The notes beneath the pieces are model-generated. The model did not search any database and was not told where the DNA came from. It was given only the letters and a program-made list of their open reading frames with translations. A DNA stretch of 64,000 bases, from NCBI GenBank assembly GCA_022749755.1, contig CM040441.1:21143475-21207474 (forward strand). Reading direction: 5' to 3'. Within the stretch, counting starts at the first letter, position 1. Each line of letters starts with the position of its first letter. Position numbers and translations under genes: made by a program. This document shows, in pieces, positions 1-9,764 of this stretch. The stretch comes from Azadirachta indica. Taxonomy: Eukaryota; Streptophyta; Magnoliopsida; Sapindales; Meliaceae.

Positions 1-480
1 AAAAAATATAAAAACAATTTTCAAATTGTTTTCTTTTTTCACATATTTAAATGACAGTTTTAGTAAAATTATTCTTGATTTTTAAAATAAAAAAATAATT
101 TTCAAATCATTTTCTAAAATACATATTTAGAAGATTTATAATAAAATATACTTTTATTTAAATAATAAAAAATTATTTTAAATATTCTTCTTTTTAGAAA
201 ATAATTTTAGTTTAATTGATTTCTATTTAAAAATTTAAAAAAAAAATAATTTTTAATCTTGTCTTCGTTTACTATATCACATGAGATTGGGTTTTTTTTT
301 TTTAATACTAATTCAGTCAAAAACTTTTTGATCAGTAAATATATAAAAATTAAAAAAATTATTTATTTAATTTTAATAAATGTAATTAAAGATATTGGTG
401 TTTGAATTAAGAATATCAAACAAAATATAGGTAGAGTATATATATACACATTTACATAAATATAATGAATAGTAACTAAG

Positions 481-583
481 GGATACTGTTCATGTATTGG
501 GTCGGTCTTTAAACAGTGACCTTATTTTTATTTTTAATCTACTAATTTGCCTAATAGTGTAATGGTAAACTTTGAACAATAAA

Positions 584-590
<7 letters not shown>
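481..590 (+). repeat. Dispersed repeat block, copy 1
   Basis: This block and 6410-6520 share a stretch around 'gtctttaaacagtga', then T-rich sequence, 'taatttg', 'taatgg' and 'taaatgca'. They are in the same orientation. The second copy follows directly on the large repeat unit ending near 6400, so the block is probably the tail of that family. Confidence 0.6.

Positions 591-628
<38 letters not shown>
586..628. repeat. (CA)n(TA)n microsatellite
   Basis: About 12 CA dinucleotides run straight into about 9 AT dinucleotides. It is a compound SSR and probably length-variable. Confidence 0.95.
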
Positions 629-1329
629 CAAATTTCAATTTTACATTAAAAAAATTTAAATCTATTTTATAATCATAAAATTTCTAAATTATATATATAT
701 AATTATTAAACACACATTCTTTTTGTTAATTTTTCATTAAAATTAACTACTGACTCAATATTGATTACTTTAATAACAAAAATACCTTTAACTTTTATTT
801 AACTAATATAATGATATAAATGCTCTTTTTTAATAATTTTTAATTATTTTTTTATATAAATAAATTAATTACATGAAAATAATTTATTTTCAATTAACAA
901 AATAAAAGTTTAATTTATTTTTCTTCTTTTTACTTTTTATTTTAAAATTTTCATTTTTCTTATTTGATTTTTAAATTTAAACACTTTCTACTTTTTTATT
1001 CAAATTTCTTTGAATTTTTACCCTAATCTATAATTAAAACAACAATAATATATTAACAAATAATAATCACAAATTCACTACATGTAATATAATAGTCAAA
1101 CAAAATAAAAATAATTAAAAATGATGGTATTTGTTGAAAAAAATAAAATATATGTTGAAAATTTTAGACAAAAAAATATCATTGTTTTTAATTATTTTTA
1201 TATTATTTGACTATTTTTCTTGTCACTTAATGAACTTCAATTATCGATTAGAGAAAAAATAAAAAATAAAAAAGATAAATACTTCAAAACCAAAAATAAA
1301 AAATTAAAATATGTTGCATAAATTATAAA

Positions 1330-2334
1330 CACAAGTGCATGTATCGTAAACAAGTAATACAGTAGTAAGAAAGTGTTGGTTCTATAAGAAAAGTTAATTT
1401 GTTAATTACTGAAGATAATTAAGTAATGAATTTATCTGAAAAAATTGAATTAATTTAATTGAGAAAAATTAAAACAAAATAAAATAAAATAAACTATTGA
1501 GCAATTTAATTAAAACAAATACAGCTGATGGAAAGATTTAAGGCTAATGATTTCATTATATTTATTCACATCCAATTCTCCAGATAATGTTATTCTGATT
1601 TAATACTTGTGTTATTAGTTAATTATCCTAAATTATTCGACAGTCTTTCTCGAGATCAGTCGAATCTACTTTGCACCTAAATAATTCACTATATCTATAT
1701 GTGAATTAAATTAAATGAAAGTACTTTACATTCAGTGATAATTCTTAACTAACTATGTAAATCATATTAATACATCTCTGTCTAACATGTAATTGACGAT
1801 ATTCATTACCTGATTTAGATAATAATCACTTTTCAGTTCATATTAATCCACAAATAATTCAAATACTAACCAAATAGTAAAACGCATTAATCATCATAAT
1901 GAATACGTAACACTAAATATTAAATCAAAACAAATAACATAATTATACAAATTGAATGCTTCAAATTTGTTAGATCATTGTCTTAGAAAACAAATTTAAC
2001 TATACATCAGATAAAGTTCAAAATCCACAATAAAAATTTAACAATCGACAACATAAAAAACAATAACTTCACTATTGTTCAATTCAAAATAAAGGTTTAA
2101 AGACAAGAGAAAAAGATAAAACTAGATTAGGAGAGTCTTGATTTTCAAAACTTTGAACTTGATGCCCAAAAATTCTTCCAATCTCCTCTCTCTCTATCGC
2201 TTAGTTCTCTCTAAAAACTTGAACTTGATGCCCAAGAGCAGGATGAATGGCACAATGGCCAATTCTCGTGATCTGCAAAAAATACAATCAAAATACATTA
2301 AATATTAATAGTGTGTGTTTTTACGCACTTATCA
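1330..2334 (-). repeat. 3' LTR of a Gypsy-like element (minus strand)
   Basis: Read on the minus strand the block starts TGATAAGTGCG just after a purine-rich tract. Its body matches 18.9-19.75 kb in opposite orientation: shared landmarks include 'tctagttttatct', the 'gatctcgagaaa' segment and 'attaaatcagaataa'. The right edge at 2334 is clear (atca, the complement of TGAT); the left edge is estimated from where similarity to the 19 kb copy fades. It belongs with the broken frame at 2644-3948. Confidence 0.6.
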
Positions 2335-2345
2335 AATACCCCCAT
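2335..2345 (-). promoter_or_regulatory. Polypurine tract next to LTR
   Basis: On the minus strand the sequence reads TATGGGGGTATT directly before TGATAAGTG. A purine-rich tract abutting the 3' LTR is the expected primer site for plus-strand DNA synthesis in LTR retrotransposons. Confidence 0.6.
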
Positions 2346-2566
2346 ACTTGAATACTTGCTTGTCCTCAAGCAAATCAAACCAACAAAAATAGATATTGGG
2401 GAAAAGACTAAAAACAAGCAAATATAATATTAACCAAAAAAAAAATCAAATAAACACACTTCTAGAACATGATAAGTTAAACTTGAACCAAAATAGTTAT
2501 TTTTTTTTTTCATGTATGTGTGTGATTGGTAGTAACTCACTATGTTCAACAAACGATTACTTTTCA

Positions 2567-2607
2567 TTCCTCCCCCACACTTAATGGAAACATTGTCTTC
2601 GATGTTG
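2567..2607 (-). other. Conserved element motif GACAATGTTT..GTGTGGGGGAGG
   Basis: The minus strand carries GACAATGTTT followed by AAGTGTGGGGGAGG. A very similar motif lies in the other minus-strand Gypsy element at 46761-46800. From memory this purine-rich motif recurs downstream of the coding region in Athila/Tat-type plant Gypsy elements. It links the two minus-strand elements to one lineage. Confidence 0.55.
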
Positions 2608-2643
2608 AAACATGGAAAAATAAAGGAGAAAATTAGAAAGATC

Positions 2644-3948
2644 TTACCTGAGAGGTAAGATGTAAGAATCTTGCCTCTCATTATGCACTGTTATCTTCAT
2701 CTGCTTGGGCGGGCAGGAATTGTAGAAGTGGTGAAAATTGAACATCGGGATGTATTTGCGGAAAATATGGTAAAGTGTTGAAGCAGTCCACTCTTGATAT
2801 TGATGCATCCTTGGTTGCTCTTGCCGGATGTTAGAAATCTCACGCCCTTGTTGAATAATTCTTTGATGCATATTGACAATCCTTGATTACATGGGATCTT
2901 CGTGATGTGAGAAGGAAGCTCCGGCTTCATTATCTTAATGGACAAACTGAAAATTTGGTAAGCTTTCATAAGGATTTTGTTGACACCTCAATCTTTCTTC
3001 ATTGGCTGACCGGTATGCCTCTGGAATTGTATTAAGGGAGCTTTTTCTTAGTTTAGGCAATGGTTTTCGTGGTGGTGGAACTTGATTATCATCATCCATA
3101 ATAAATCCTAAGCCCGATCGGATGGATGCACCTCCTGCCCAGTAGTTAAACTTGGAAATTGCCATCCCGTCAATTGGAGAGTCCGGATTTACCTTGTACT
3201 CTATGTCCTCTACCCTTACCCCTCCCTTTAAGCATAAGGTAGTAATAAGACAGGGGTGTGTGTGTCCCCCCGTTGTTTTCGCTTCAATAGATGCAATCAA
3301 GCTGTCTTATATTACCTTCCCTATATCAATGGTAATCTTAGCACAAATACAATAAAGCAGAGATGCTCTTTTTGCTGTAACTTCATTGAGATGGGATGTA
3401 GGCATGAGATTGGAGCAAATAAATTTATACCAAGCCTTGGTATATCTATTGAGCGTATTTTCCGGGAAAGTGAAAGATTTGCTGTATCTACCACGACTTC
3501 TTAACCATTATGTTCCAAGAACACATAATTATTCAATAATCTGAATGTAGTTTTCATCATCTCTCCTGAATGCATCATACAAATCCTCATCTGCATCAAT
3601 GGATGGTAAGCCATAAAAGGTGTTAATGGCCTCAGAACTAAATGAAATCATTTTGCCCCTAACATACACTTTGTCATTCTCTCTGCTCACTGAAGCATCA
3701 GCATAGAATTCCCTATCTAATGGCACTATTGCTTGAGTAGGATAGTCAGTGAACGATTCCCATTTCCAATCCCGGATAAATTGCAAAATCATTCCATCTT
3801 CTGAGCTTGGTTTTAATGTTCGTTCTCTCACTAATGCTTTTTCATCTTGTTGAAATTTCATAAACTTTTGTTCGGCTTCACATAAAACAAATTTCCTTTT
3901 GTCAAAAACTGATGAAACTTGTGAAGAACTCCCCTTTTTTGGTGCCAT
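2644..3948 (-). pseudogene. Broken Transposase_32-type retroelement ORF
   Basis: A single minus-strand frame of about 434 codons runs from ATG at 3948 to a stop at 2644. It is interrupted by several in-frame stops, including ones near 3529, just above 3300, and at 2935. The N-terminal third is charged (MAPKKGSSSQ start). The centre carries KMISFSSEAINTFYGLP and later ASIEAKTTGGHTHPCLITTL, characteristic of the plant family catalogued as 'putative plant transposon protein' (Pfam Transposase_32), which sits in large Gypsy-like elements. A C-terminal segment (QQGREISNIRQEQPRMHQYQ) is also typical of this family as I remember it. All pieces keep one frame, so decay is by point mutation rather than indels. 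The domain's biochemical role is not established. Confidence 0.75.
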
Positions 3949-4785
3949 TTTGCTCTAAGTATTCTTTTAAGCAAATTACCGAACACTTGGAATGCATACT
4001 TTTGATATTTCCTATCTTGCACTTCAATCCACTTAATCAACCTTCCTTTTACTCCTAAAGCACCTCGCAAGTATTTTCCAACTATCAAACTTAAGATTAC
4101 TAGACTAAAGTTCACTGAAACATTTTTTCGAACATCTGGCTTACACTTTTATTAATCCACTTAATTTCTAATCTAATTCTTCAAGTTTAGGCCAAAATTA
4201 CAATATAAAACACAAACACTTCCAAAATATTAATTTCTCCACAACACCCACAACAAATTCTACGAAAAATCAAAAACCAAACACTTCAATTTTCTATTAG
4301 CATTCCAACCCTAAACATTTCTTCATAAATATACAATTAAAAGAATAAATTTTACACTAGTGAGAACTTATTTGAAATTGAAATAAAAATGCAATGTTGG
4401 GATTGAATTCCTTACTCTCACTGCACTTCTCCAAATTCTTGCTATATTGGGAGATTATAGGTAATTGAATGTTTAAATTTGGTAAGGAAATATGTGTAAT
4501 TTGGTATTTGGGATGGTGATTAAATATGTAGTAATTGAATTTAGGTAAAGAGTGGAAAAGAGAGAGTGTTTGGGATGGTGTTTGTGTTGGAGGAAGAGGG
4601 AAATTCGGAAACAAATAGAAAGGGGATTATATTGGGGCAAAAAGAGGGGAGGTGCAGCATAAATATGTTCGCGCTACAGGCATTTGCGCGCAAGACAGTA
4701 AGCGCGGCGAGGCCGCGACGCACTTACTGTCTTGCTCGCACAGGCGCGCAATCTGCGTTGCGCCCGCGCCTGCACGCGCAAGAAG
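3949..4785. other. Upstream region of retroelement with GC island
   Basis: Noncoding AT-rich sequence on the 5' side of the broken ORF. It ends in a sharply GC-rich island (about 4655-4785) that contains a long hairpin (4691-4734). No gene is visible. Confidence 0.5.
4691..4734. repeat. GC-rich hairpin, ~14-bp stem
   Basis: CAAGACAGTAAGCGCG pairs with CGCACTTACTGTCTTG, leaving a short GC loop. Flanking gcgcg/cgcgc extends the symmetry outward. It is the core of the GC island. Confidence 0.8.
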
Positions 4786-4789
4786 CATA

Positions 4790-6400
4790 TATATATATTT
4801 TTATTTTTTATTTTTTTATTTTCACATTTTTTTTAATTCTTTTTCTTTTCTTTTTTTTCTCTCTTCATCTTTTTCCCTAACTCCCTTAGTTTAAAATTAA
4901 ACTAGCAAAAATTCTTCACCTACCAAAAAAAAAAAAAAACACACACAATCATTGAAAAGCTAACTTAAAAGGTTTGAAAAATTTGTAAATAAGTCCCCTT
5001 AACTTTACACTTAGGTACCCTGATGACTTACGTTTTGGTCCGTATTTCCCTTATGTTTTCATCCTTAAACGTCTTTCTTTTTTAACCGAATTCAATAATT
5101 TCTAGTCAAATTTATTTTAAATGACTAATTCCCTCGTGATATGCAAAAAATACAACAAAAAAAATATTAAATATTAATATAAGCAGAGAATTAAACAGAC
5201 AAATCAAATTAATTAAAGAGTAAATGATAAGTTTTTTTTTATACACTTATCAAAATAAATTAAACTTTTATTTTTTAATTGATTGCAGTGGATGTTGGGG
5301 CACTAAAAACCATGCAAGGGAGTAAGTATGATTGAAGAGGTGCCGCGATTGCACTGTTAATGACGCGGCTGTGCCATGCATGCTGCACAAGAGCAGGTGG
5401 CATGGCGTAGTAGCGCCCGTTGGTGGCGTGGCGGCGCCATGCATTCTGCCATGCATTCTGCACAAGAGTAGGTGGCATGGCGCGGTAGCGCCACTAGGAG
5501 GTGCAGCGGCGCCATGCATTTTGCTACGCATACTGCACAAGAACAGGTGGCATGGCGCGGTAACGCCACTTGGCGGCGCGGCGGCGCCATGCATTCTGCC
5601 ATGCATTATGCACAAAAGCAGGTGGCATGGCGCAGTAGCGCCCGTTGGTGGTGCAACGGCGTTATGCATTCTACCATGCATTCTGCATAAGAGTAGGTGG
5701 CATTACGCGATAACGCCACTAGGAGGTGCGGCGGCGCCATGCATTTTACTATACATGCTGCACAAGAACAGGTGGCATGGCACGGTAGCGCCACTTGGTG
5801 GCACGGCGACGCTATGCATTCTGCCATGCATTCTGCACAAGAGCAGGTGGCATGGCGCGGCCACTAGAAGGCGCGACGGCACCATGCATTCTGCCATGCA
5901 TACTACACAAGAGCAGGTGGCATGGCACCATCGCGCCACCTAGTGGCACTACTGCACCATGCCACCTACTCTTTGGTAGCATGCATGGCACTGGATTGCC
6001 ACTAAGTGGTGCGGCCGCGCCATGCAAATCTGACCTGTAATGTTTAAAAACCTTACAAATAAGTCCACTCAACTTTGCACTTAGGTCCTTTAGTGACTTG
6101 TGTTTTGATTCCCGAACGTCTTCCTTTTTTAGCTGAATTCAGTCTTTTTGAGTTTAATTCGCTTTGAATGGCCAATTCTCTCGTCATCTACAAAAAATTA
6201 TAACTGTGTAAAAGACATTAAATATTAATTGTCACTATTTTATTTTTATGTAATTTAATGATTAGAGCCAATGAGTAGTAGGACTTTATTTATTTCTTTT
6301 TTGTTCTGATTATGTTTGTTGTTTTTATATTGGAATTCAATGAAAAATAAACTATTCTCTCTTTTTGCCTTTTGATTGAATATATTTACTTAAACATTAA
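4790..6400. repeat. Repeat unit 1: blocks C-A-minisatellite-A'-B
   Basis: The order of blocks is: T-rich block C (about 4790-4950), block A (about 4970-5252, ending acacttatca), the 75-bp array (5330-6030), a second A-like block (about 6035-6235), and block B (about 6240-6400, 'aaaaataaactattctctc'). Unit 2 (9925-11095) repeats the same order. Block A ends like the LTR that ends at 2334 (shared 'tgcaaaaaatacaa', 'attaaatattaata', 'cacttatca'), so the units probably derive from LTRs or short nonautonomous LTR elements. Confidence 0.65.
5330..6030. repeat. 75-bp GC-rich minisatellite, ~8 units
   Basis: The landmark caggtgg (or taggtgg) recurs with its last base at 5400, 5475, 5550, 5625, 5700, 5775 and 5850, a period of exactly 75 bases, then at 5920 (70). 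Units differ by substitutions but almost never by indels. Alternate units resemble each other slightly more, hinting at a 150-bp higher-order unit. Because 75 is divisible by three, several frames on both strands stay open and encode 25-residue repeats; the longest covers 5332-5943 on the plus strand. The array ends near 5955 with an inverted half unit (ccatgccacctactctt). Confidence 0.9.
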
Positions 6401-6409
6401 CGTTGATAA

Positions 6410-6520
6410 GAATATTGTTCATAGTGTTGGATCAGTCTTTAAACAGTGATTTTTTATTTTTAATCTGTTGCTAATTTGTCCAATGCTATAATGGCAGATT
6501 TTGAATAGTAAATGCATATA
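6410..6520 (+). repeat. Dispersed repeat block, copy 2
   Basis: Homologous to 481-590 in the same orientation and directly downstream of repeat unit 1. Confidence 0.6.
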
Positions 6521-7011
6521 TATTAGATTTATATCTAAAATTTATATAACTATAATATAATGTCAAATCACTAATTCCTACATGTATATTGAAATATTAC
6601 AAATAAAAAAAACAATCATTCAGTTAATATTTATATTTTAATTAATGTTTAAAATTTAAGATTTATTTGTAGAATTCCTTAATGATTGAAATTCTCTTTG
6701 ATCAAGCAACGATTTATCCAAATCTTGACTCTTGACATAAGTTGCAAATTTGGAACTGGCATAAAACTAATTACAGCTTTTGAACTATTCATTATTACGA
6801 TAAAATTTCATTAACATGAATGTAAATAATAAACTGAATTTGTGAAAAATTATCTTGGACCAAGTTCGAAAACTAGAGAAGTACAAAATGCAGCAAAGCA
6901 TAGTCTGATAGTTCATGACATAGAGAATGAATTACAAATAAACCAAATTTCTAATTCAAATATAACTATGATAGTATTATTAGTTAACAACTATCCGTAC
7001 TCCAGTAAATA
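6521..7011. other. AT-rich spacer
   Basis: Between the repeat unit and the CRF-like locus. It probably contains 3' flanking sequence of that minus-strand locus. A plus-strand frame here and across the CRF 3' end (6842-7102) is an antisense shadow. Confidence 0.5.
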
Positions 7012-7791
7012 TTATTTTAGAAAATCGATGTTGTCGTCCAAAAATGACAAGTTTGGAGTCGGAATGTTGTTGAAATACTCTTCGAGAAATGAAATATCCT
7101 GAGAAAGACATTCTTCCAAAACATCGAATGATAAATTTGTTGTCTCTCCTTAAAACTTTTGAACTATTGTTGTTGGTTTATCAGCAAGTTTCATTAATGT
7201 TTTTCCTTTTCCAGTTTCTTTGTTGGTATGAGTCTGAAAATTGAGAACAGAAGTTGAAGTTGAAGAATTGTTAGACTCATCACCCTGTACTATTGATTTG
7301 TCTGGATTCTTTGGTCTTGCTCTTTTTCGGTGAAGGGGCGGTGTTGAGAAGTTTGTTAAAGTGTTAGGACCCCTAAGCTTAATAGCTGCATTGTCGTAAA
7401 CTCTCGCGGCTTCTTCAGCTGTATCATAAGTTCTGAGCCATAGTCGTACCCCTCCATGTTTAATCTCAGCAGCCCATCTACCCCAAGGCCGCTGCCGTAT
7501 GCCACAAAACTTTTTAATTGGTCGTCGACATACTGAAACATTTGTTGAGATTCTCTTCTTGTTATTGGTGAGGACAACAGTGTTACTATTCTTACTGAGA
7601 GTGCGTTTGATGTATGTTTTATTTACAGAGCGGCGCCATGGATTCTGGCGGTAGGAGAACTCTCCATCTTCGTTACTGGAGGAGTCCATCGCATCGTGAT
7701 CAGTGGTTGAAATCCTTACAAGTCTTTGAACTGTACCGACACCACTATTGTTTATTTTATGTTTCTGATTTCTTCTTTTCCTTACAATCGA
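7012..7791 (-). pseudogene. Cytokinin response factor-type AP2/ERF relic
   Basis: The minus strand carries one continuous frame of 260 codons, broken by a TAA at 7150-7152. In order it encodes a CRF-domain-like stretch ([20 protein letters not shown]), an AP2/ERF DNA-binding domain ([18 protein letters not shown] ... [21 protein letters not shown]), a TSVLNF motif like the SPTSVLRF motif of group VI ERFs, and past the stop an acidic tail (VLEECLSQDISFLEEYFNN) that looks like a CRF C-terminus. CRFs are nuclear transcription factors in cytokinin and stress responses. The ATG at 7689 lies inside the CRF domain, so it is not the original start; the frame is closed upstream by TAG at 7792-7794 after a T-rich run that could be a splice acceptor. 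The AP2 domain has odd changes: FCG for YRG, WLR for WLG, and about two residues missing after EIK. Family assignment is firm; function is doubtful. Confidence 0.8.
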
Positions 7792-8170
7792 CTAAAAAAG
7801 ATTGACATTACAAAATAATTAAAATATACGTAACATAAAGATAATGTTTAAAAATTATTACCCTTTAACTTAAAATAACAATTATTTGTTTACTTTTTAT
7901 AAATAAAAGCATAATTTTAATCATTGCAAAAACATAATTTAAAAAAGGTAGAAGTTATAAAAGTAAGAACATACTTGCACTAATTTATAAAATGAAGAAG
8001 TCAAAAAATAGTCGAACACGAACAATTCATCAGTTCCGTCTCAAGTGGGCATTTTTTTCTCAAACTGTAAAATATGTTAAGAAATACAAAATAAACTTTA
8101 GTGATAATAAAATAAATAAATAAAATTTAAAAATAATCAAAGTAATATATAATATGTAAATTAATCTTAC

Positions 8171-8211
8171 CTCTTGAATAATACATCATGATCACAATAA
8201 TTAACAGCCAT
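8171..8211 (-). other. Possible short upstream exon with ATG and splice donor
   Basis: On the minus strand ATGGCTGTT opens a 41-base frame (MAVNYCDHDVLFK) that ends at a strong donor, GAG|GTAAGA. It lies about 0.4 kb upstream of the CRF-like frame. No splicing pattern that I could find joins it cleanly to the CRF domain in frame, so it may belong to a decayed first exon or be chance. Confidence 0.25.
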
Positions 8212-8529
8212 ATAAAGAGTAAAAAATAGTAAATTAGCAAAACAAACTCAAACTTAGGCAGCATATTTGTTCTTAAATAATATTTAGATCAAATGCACCT
8301 TTTCTAAGAAGAAACTGAAAAATTCAAAATAAAAATACAGTAAACTCAAATGATATAAAATATTACGAATATAAAAAATTAAACCAATCAAAATGTCCTA
8401 TTATCTATCTATTAAAAATCACTAACAAAATACGTAAATATGATATCGAGAATAATAAATAAACAAAAATAATAATAAATAACTACATAATTAAATAAAT
8501 ATTACAAATTTACGTAGTTAAACATATGA

Positions 8530-8670
8530 TACCTGTTAATTTCACTTGTAAGTAGTAGTAGTAAAGTAAGTGTAGAGAGAAAAACAAGAAGGGAGTGGGA
8601 GAGAGAGGCTGTAAGGGCGACGACGATGAGAGAAAAAGAAAATATGAGGGAGAGAGTTTAGGGTTATGGC
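8530..8670 (-). promoter_or_regulatory. Possible 5' UTR of the CRF-like locus
   Basis: The minus strand is pyrimidine-rich (ctctctccc, tttctctc, tcgtcgtcg) and closes at AACAG|GTATCA, a plausible donor. CT-rich leaders are common in plant genes. Whether it serves the CRF-like locus is inference. Confidence 0.25.
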
Positions 8671-9299
8671 TTTTACTTTTATATAATTATCATCAATTAA
8701 AATTCAAAATATATAATATACATAGATATATTATTAAATATATTTCTAATTATTTGTTGTGCATTGGAAGAGGGAAAGGGAGAAAGGCATAGACTAAAAT
8801 GTCGTTTTTTATTTAACGAAAAAAGAAATGAGTGAAGTAAAAAATAAAGGACAGCACAAGTTAAAAAAAAAAAAGGATAGCACAAGTAAAAAAAAATGGG
8901 GCGCGTGCATAAAAATAAAAGACATAGACTAAAATGTCGTTTTTTTTTTTATTTTATTTATTCTATGGTATCTAATTAATATGGAATTATTAATATATTG
9001 TAAAACAAATAAATTATATTTTATTTATAAGAGGTAAATAAATATTTAATTATTAAGGTGTTATAAAATAAAACTTATTATTATTAATAGCCTTTGAAGG
9101 ATCGGCACAAAACTTAAGGATGAAGCAATCCTCACCATTAATCTACTTCTCCCCTATGCACCTTGCATAAGCAAACATATTAGTTGTTTTCCTTGGATCA
9201 AGACTCTGAAACACATCAATCAACCACATACATTGAAAGTAAGCAAATATCTCACAAAATATCAATTAGCTGATTTTGGGCTCTAAAATTAACACACAA

Positions 9300-9600
9300 A
9301 ACTTTACCTCAAGTGCTCGAAGAAAAGGTATCATCAGCCTTCAACAGTGTGGGCATTAACCCAAGGTGTATGCCCCCAAACAAGCTTGCCATTATAGTAA
9401 GCATGAACCTTATTACCTCCAACTGCAAATTCAACATACCACATATCTGGATTCATCTGCCAAAGCAAAAATCCACACCTCCAACTGCAAGTTCAACATA
9501 CCACATATTTGGATTCATCTGCCAAAACACAAATCCAAACCTCCAACTGCAAGTTCAACATACGGATTCATCTGCCAAAGCATAAACCCACCCAACTCTA
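9300..9600 (-). pseudogene. Exon fragment expanded into a 62-bp tandem repeat
   Basis: Minus strand 9340-9450 reads as coding sequence containing HAYYNGKLVWGHTPWVN, preceded by WYVEFAVGGNK. The 5' part of this exon, together with the preceding intron end (tttggcag|ATGAATCC), is repeated: cctccaactgcaa starts at 9416, 9478 and about 9540, an exact period of 62. The third copy has lost about 14 bases. I do not recognise the protein family. Since the repeat unit spans the acceptor and part of the exon, and 62 is not a multiple of three, the structure would not encode a repeat protein. It looks like a captured or broken gene piece. Confidence 0.5.
9416..9590. repeat. 62-bp tandem repeat, ~2.8 copies
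   Basis: Three near-identical units of cctccaactgcaagttcaac... with period 62, then a truncated unit. See the exon fragment at 9300-9600. Confidence 0.85.
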
Positions 9601-9764
9601 CTCATCTACAAGCATTCTTATTGTTAACTGTCATAGTAGCAGTTTCAAACTCTGCAGCTGCCATCCTACTCTTTCTCATGGCATAGGCATTTTTAATACA
9701 GTTGTGTAAATTTGTTTTAGAAAGAGAAGACTCAGATAAGAGAATGTCTCAAAATTTTACTCTA

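Larger units (their letters stand above)
1..1320. other. AT-rich noncoding stretch
   Basis: Very AT-rich with no reading frame of note. It holds a microsatellite at 586-628 and, at 481-590, a diverged copy of a block seen again at 6410-6520. Nothing else is recognisable. Confidence 0.6.
7797..9080. other. AT-rich sequence between CRF-like locus and next repeat
   Basis: Apart from the two weak candidates at 8171-8211 and 8530-8670 there is no coding signal. The motif 'aaaatgtcgttttttatttaac' near 8800 recurs near 8930, a small direct repeat about 130 bp apart. Confidence 0.45.

Noticed and set aside
3152..3504. Two plus-strand frames over the 3.2-3.5 kb region
   Set aside because: Antisense to the Transposase_32-type frame, which has family motifs on the minus strand.
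4801..4894. Phenylalanine-rich frames over T-rich runs (also near 9886-10113 and 11427-11560)
   Set aside because: Low-complexity poly-T translated; repeated in block C of a repeat family.
5390..5920. CRISPR array
   Set aside because: Regular spacing, but the whole 75-bp unit repeats with no unique spacers; eukaryotic minisatellite.
5332..5943. 203-residue plus-strand frame and overlapping minus-strand frames in the minisatellite
   Set aside because: They arise from a 75-bp period free of stops in several frames at once; no independent sign of coding. Kept as a repeat, with the frame question raised in the findings.
6842..7102. 86-aa plus-strand frame beside the CRF-like locus
   Set aside because: Antisense to the CRF C-terminal coding sequence; no features of its own.
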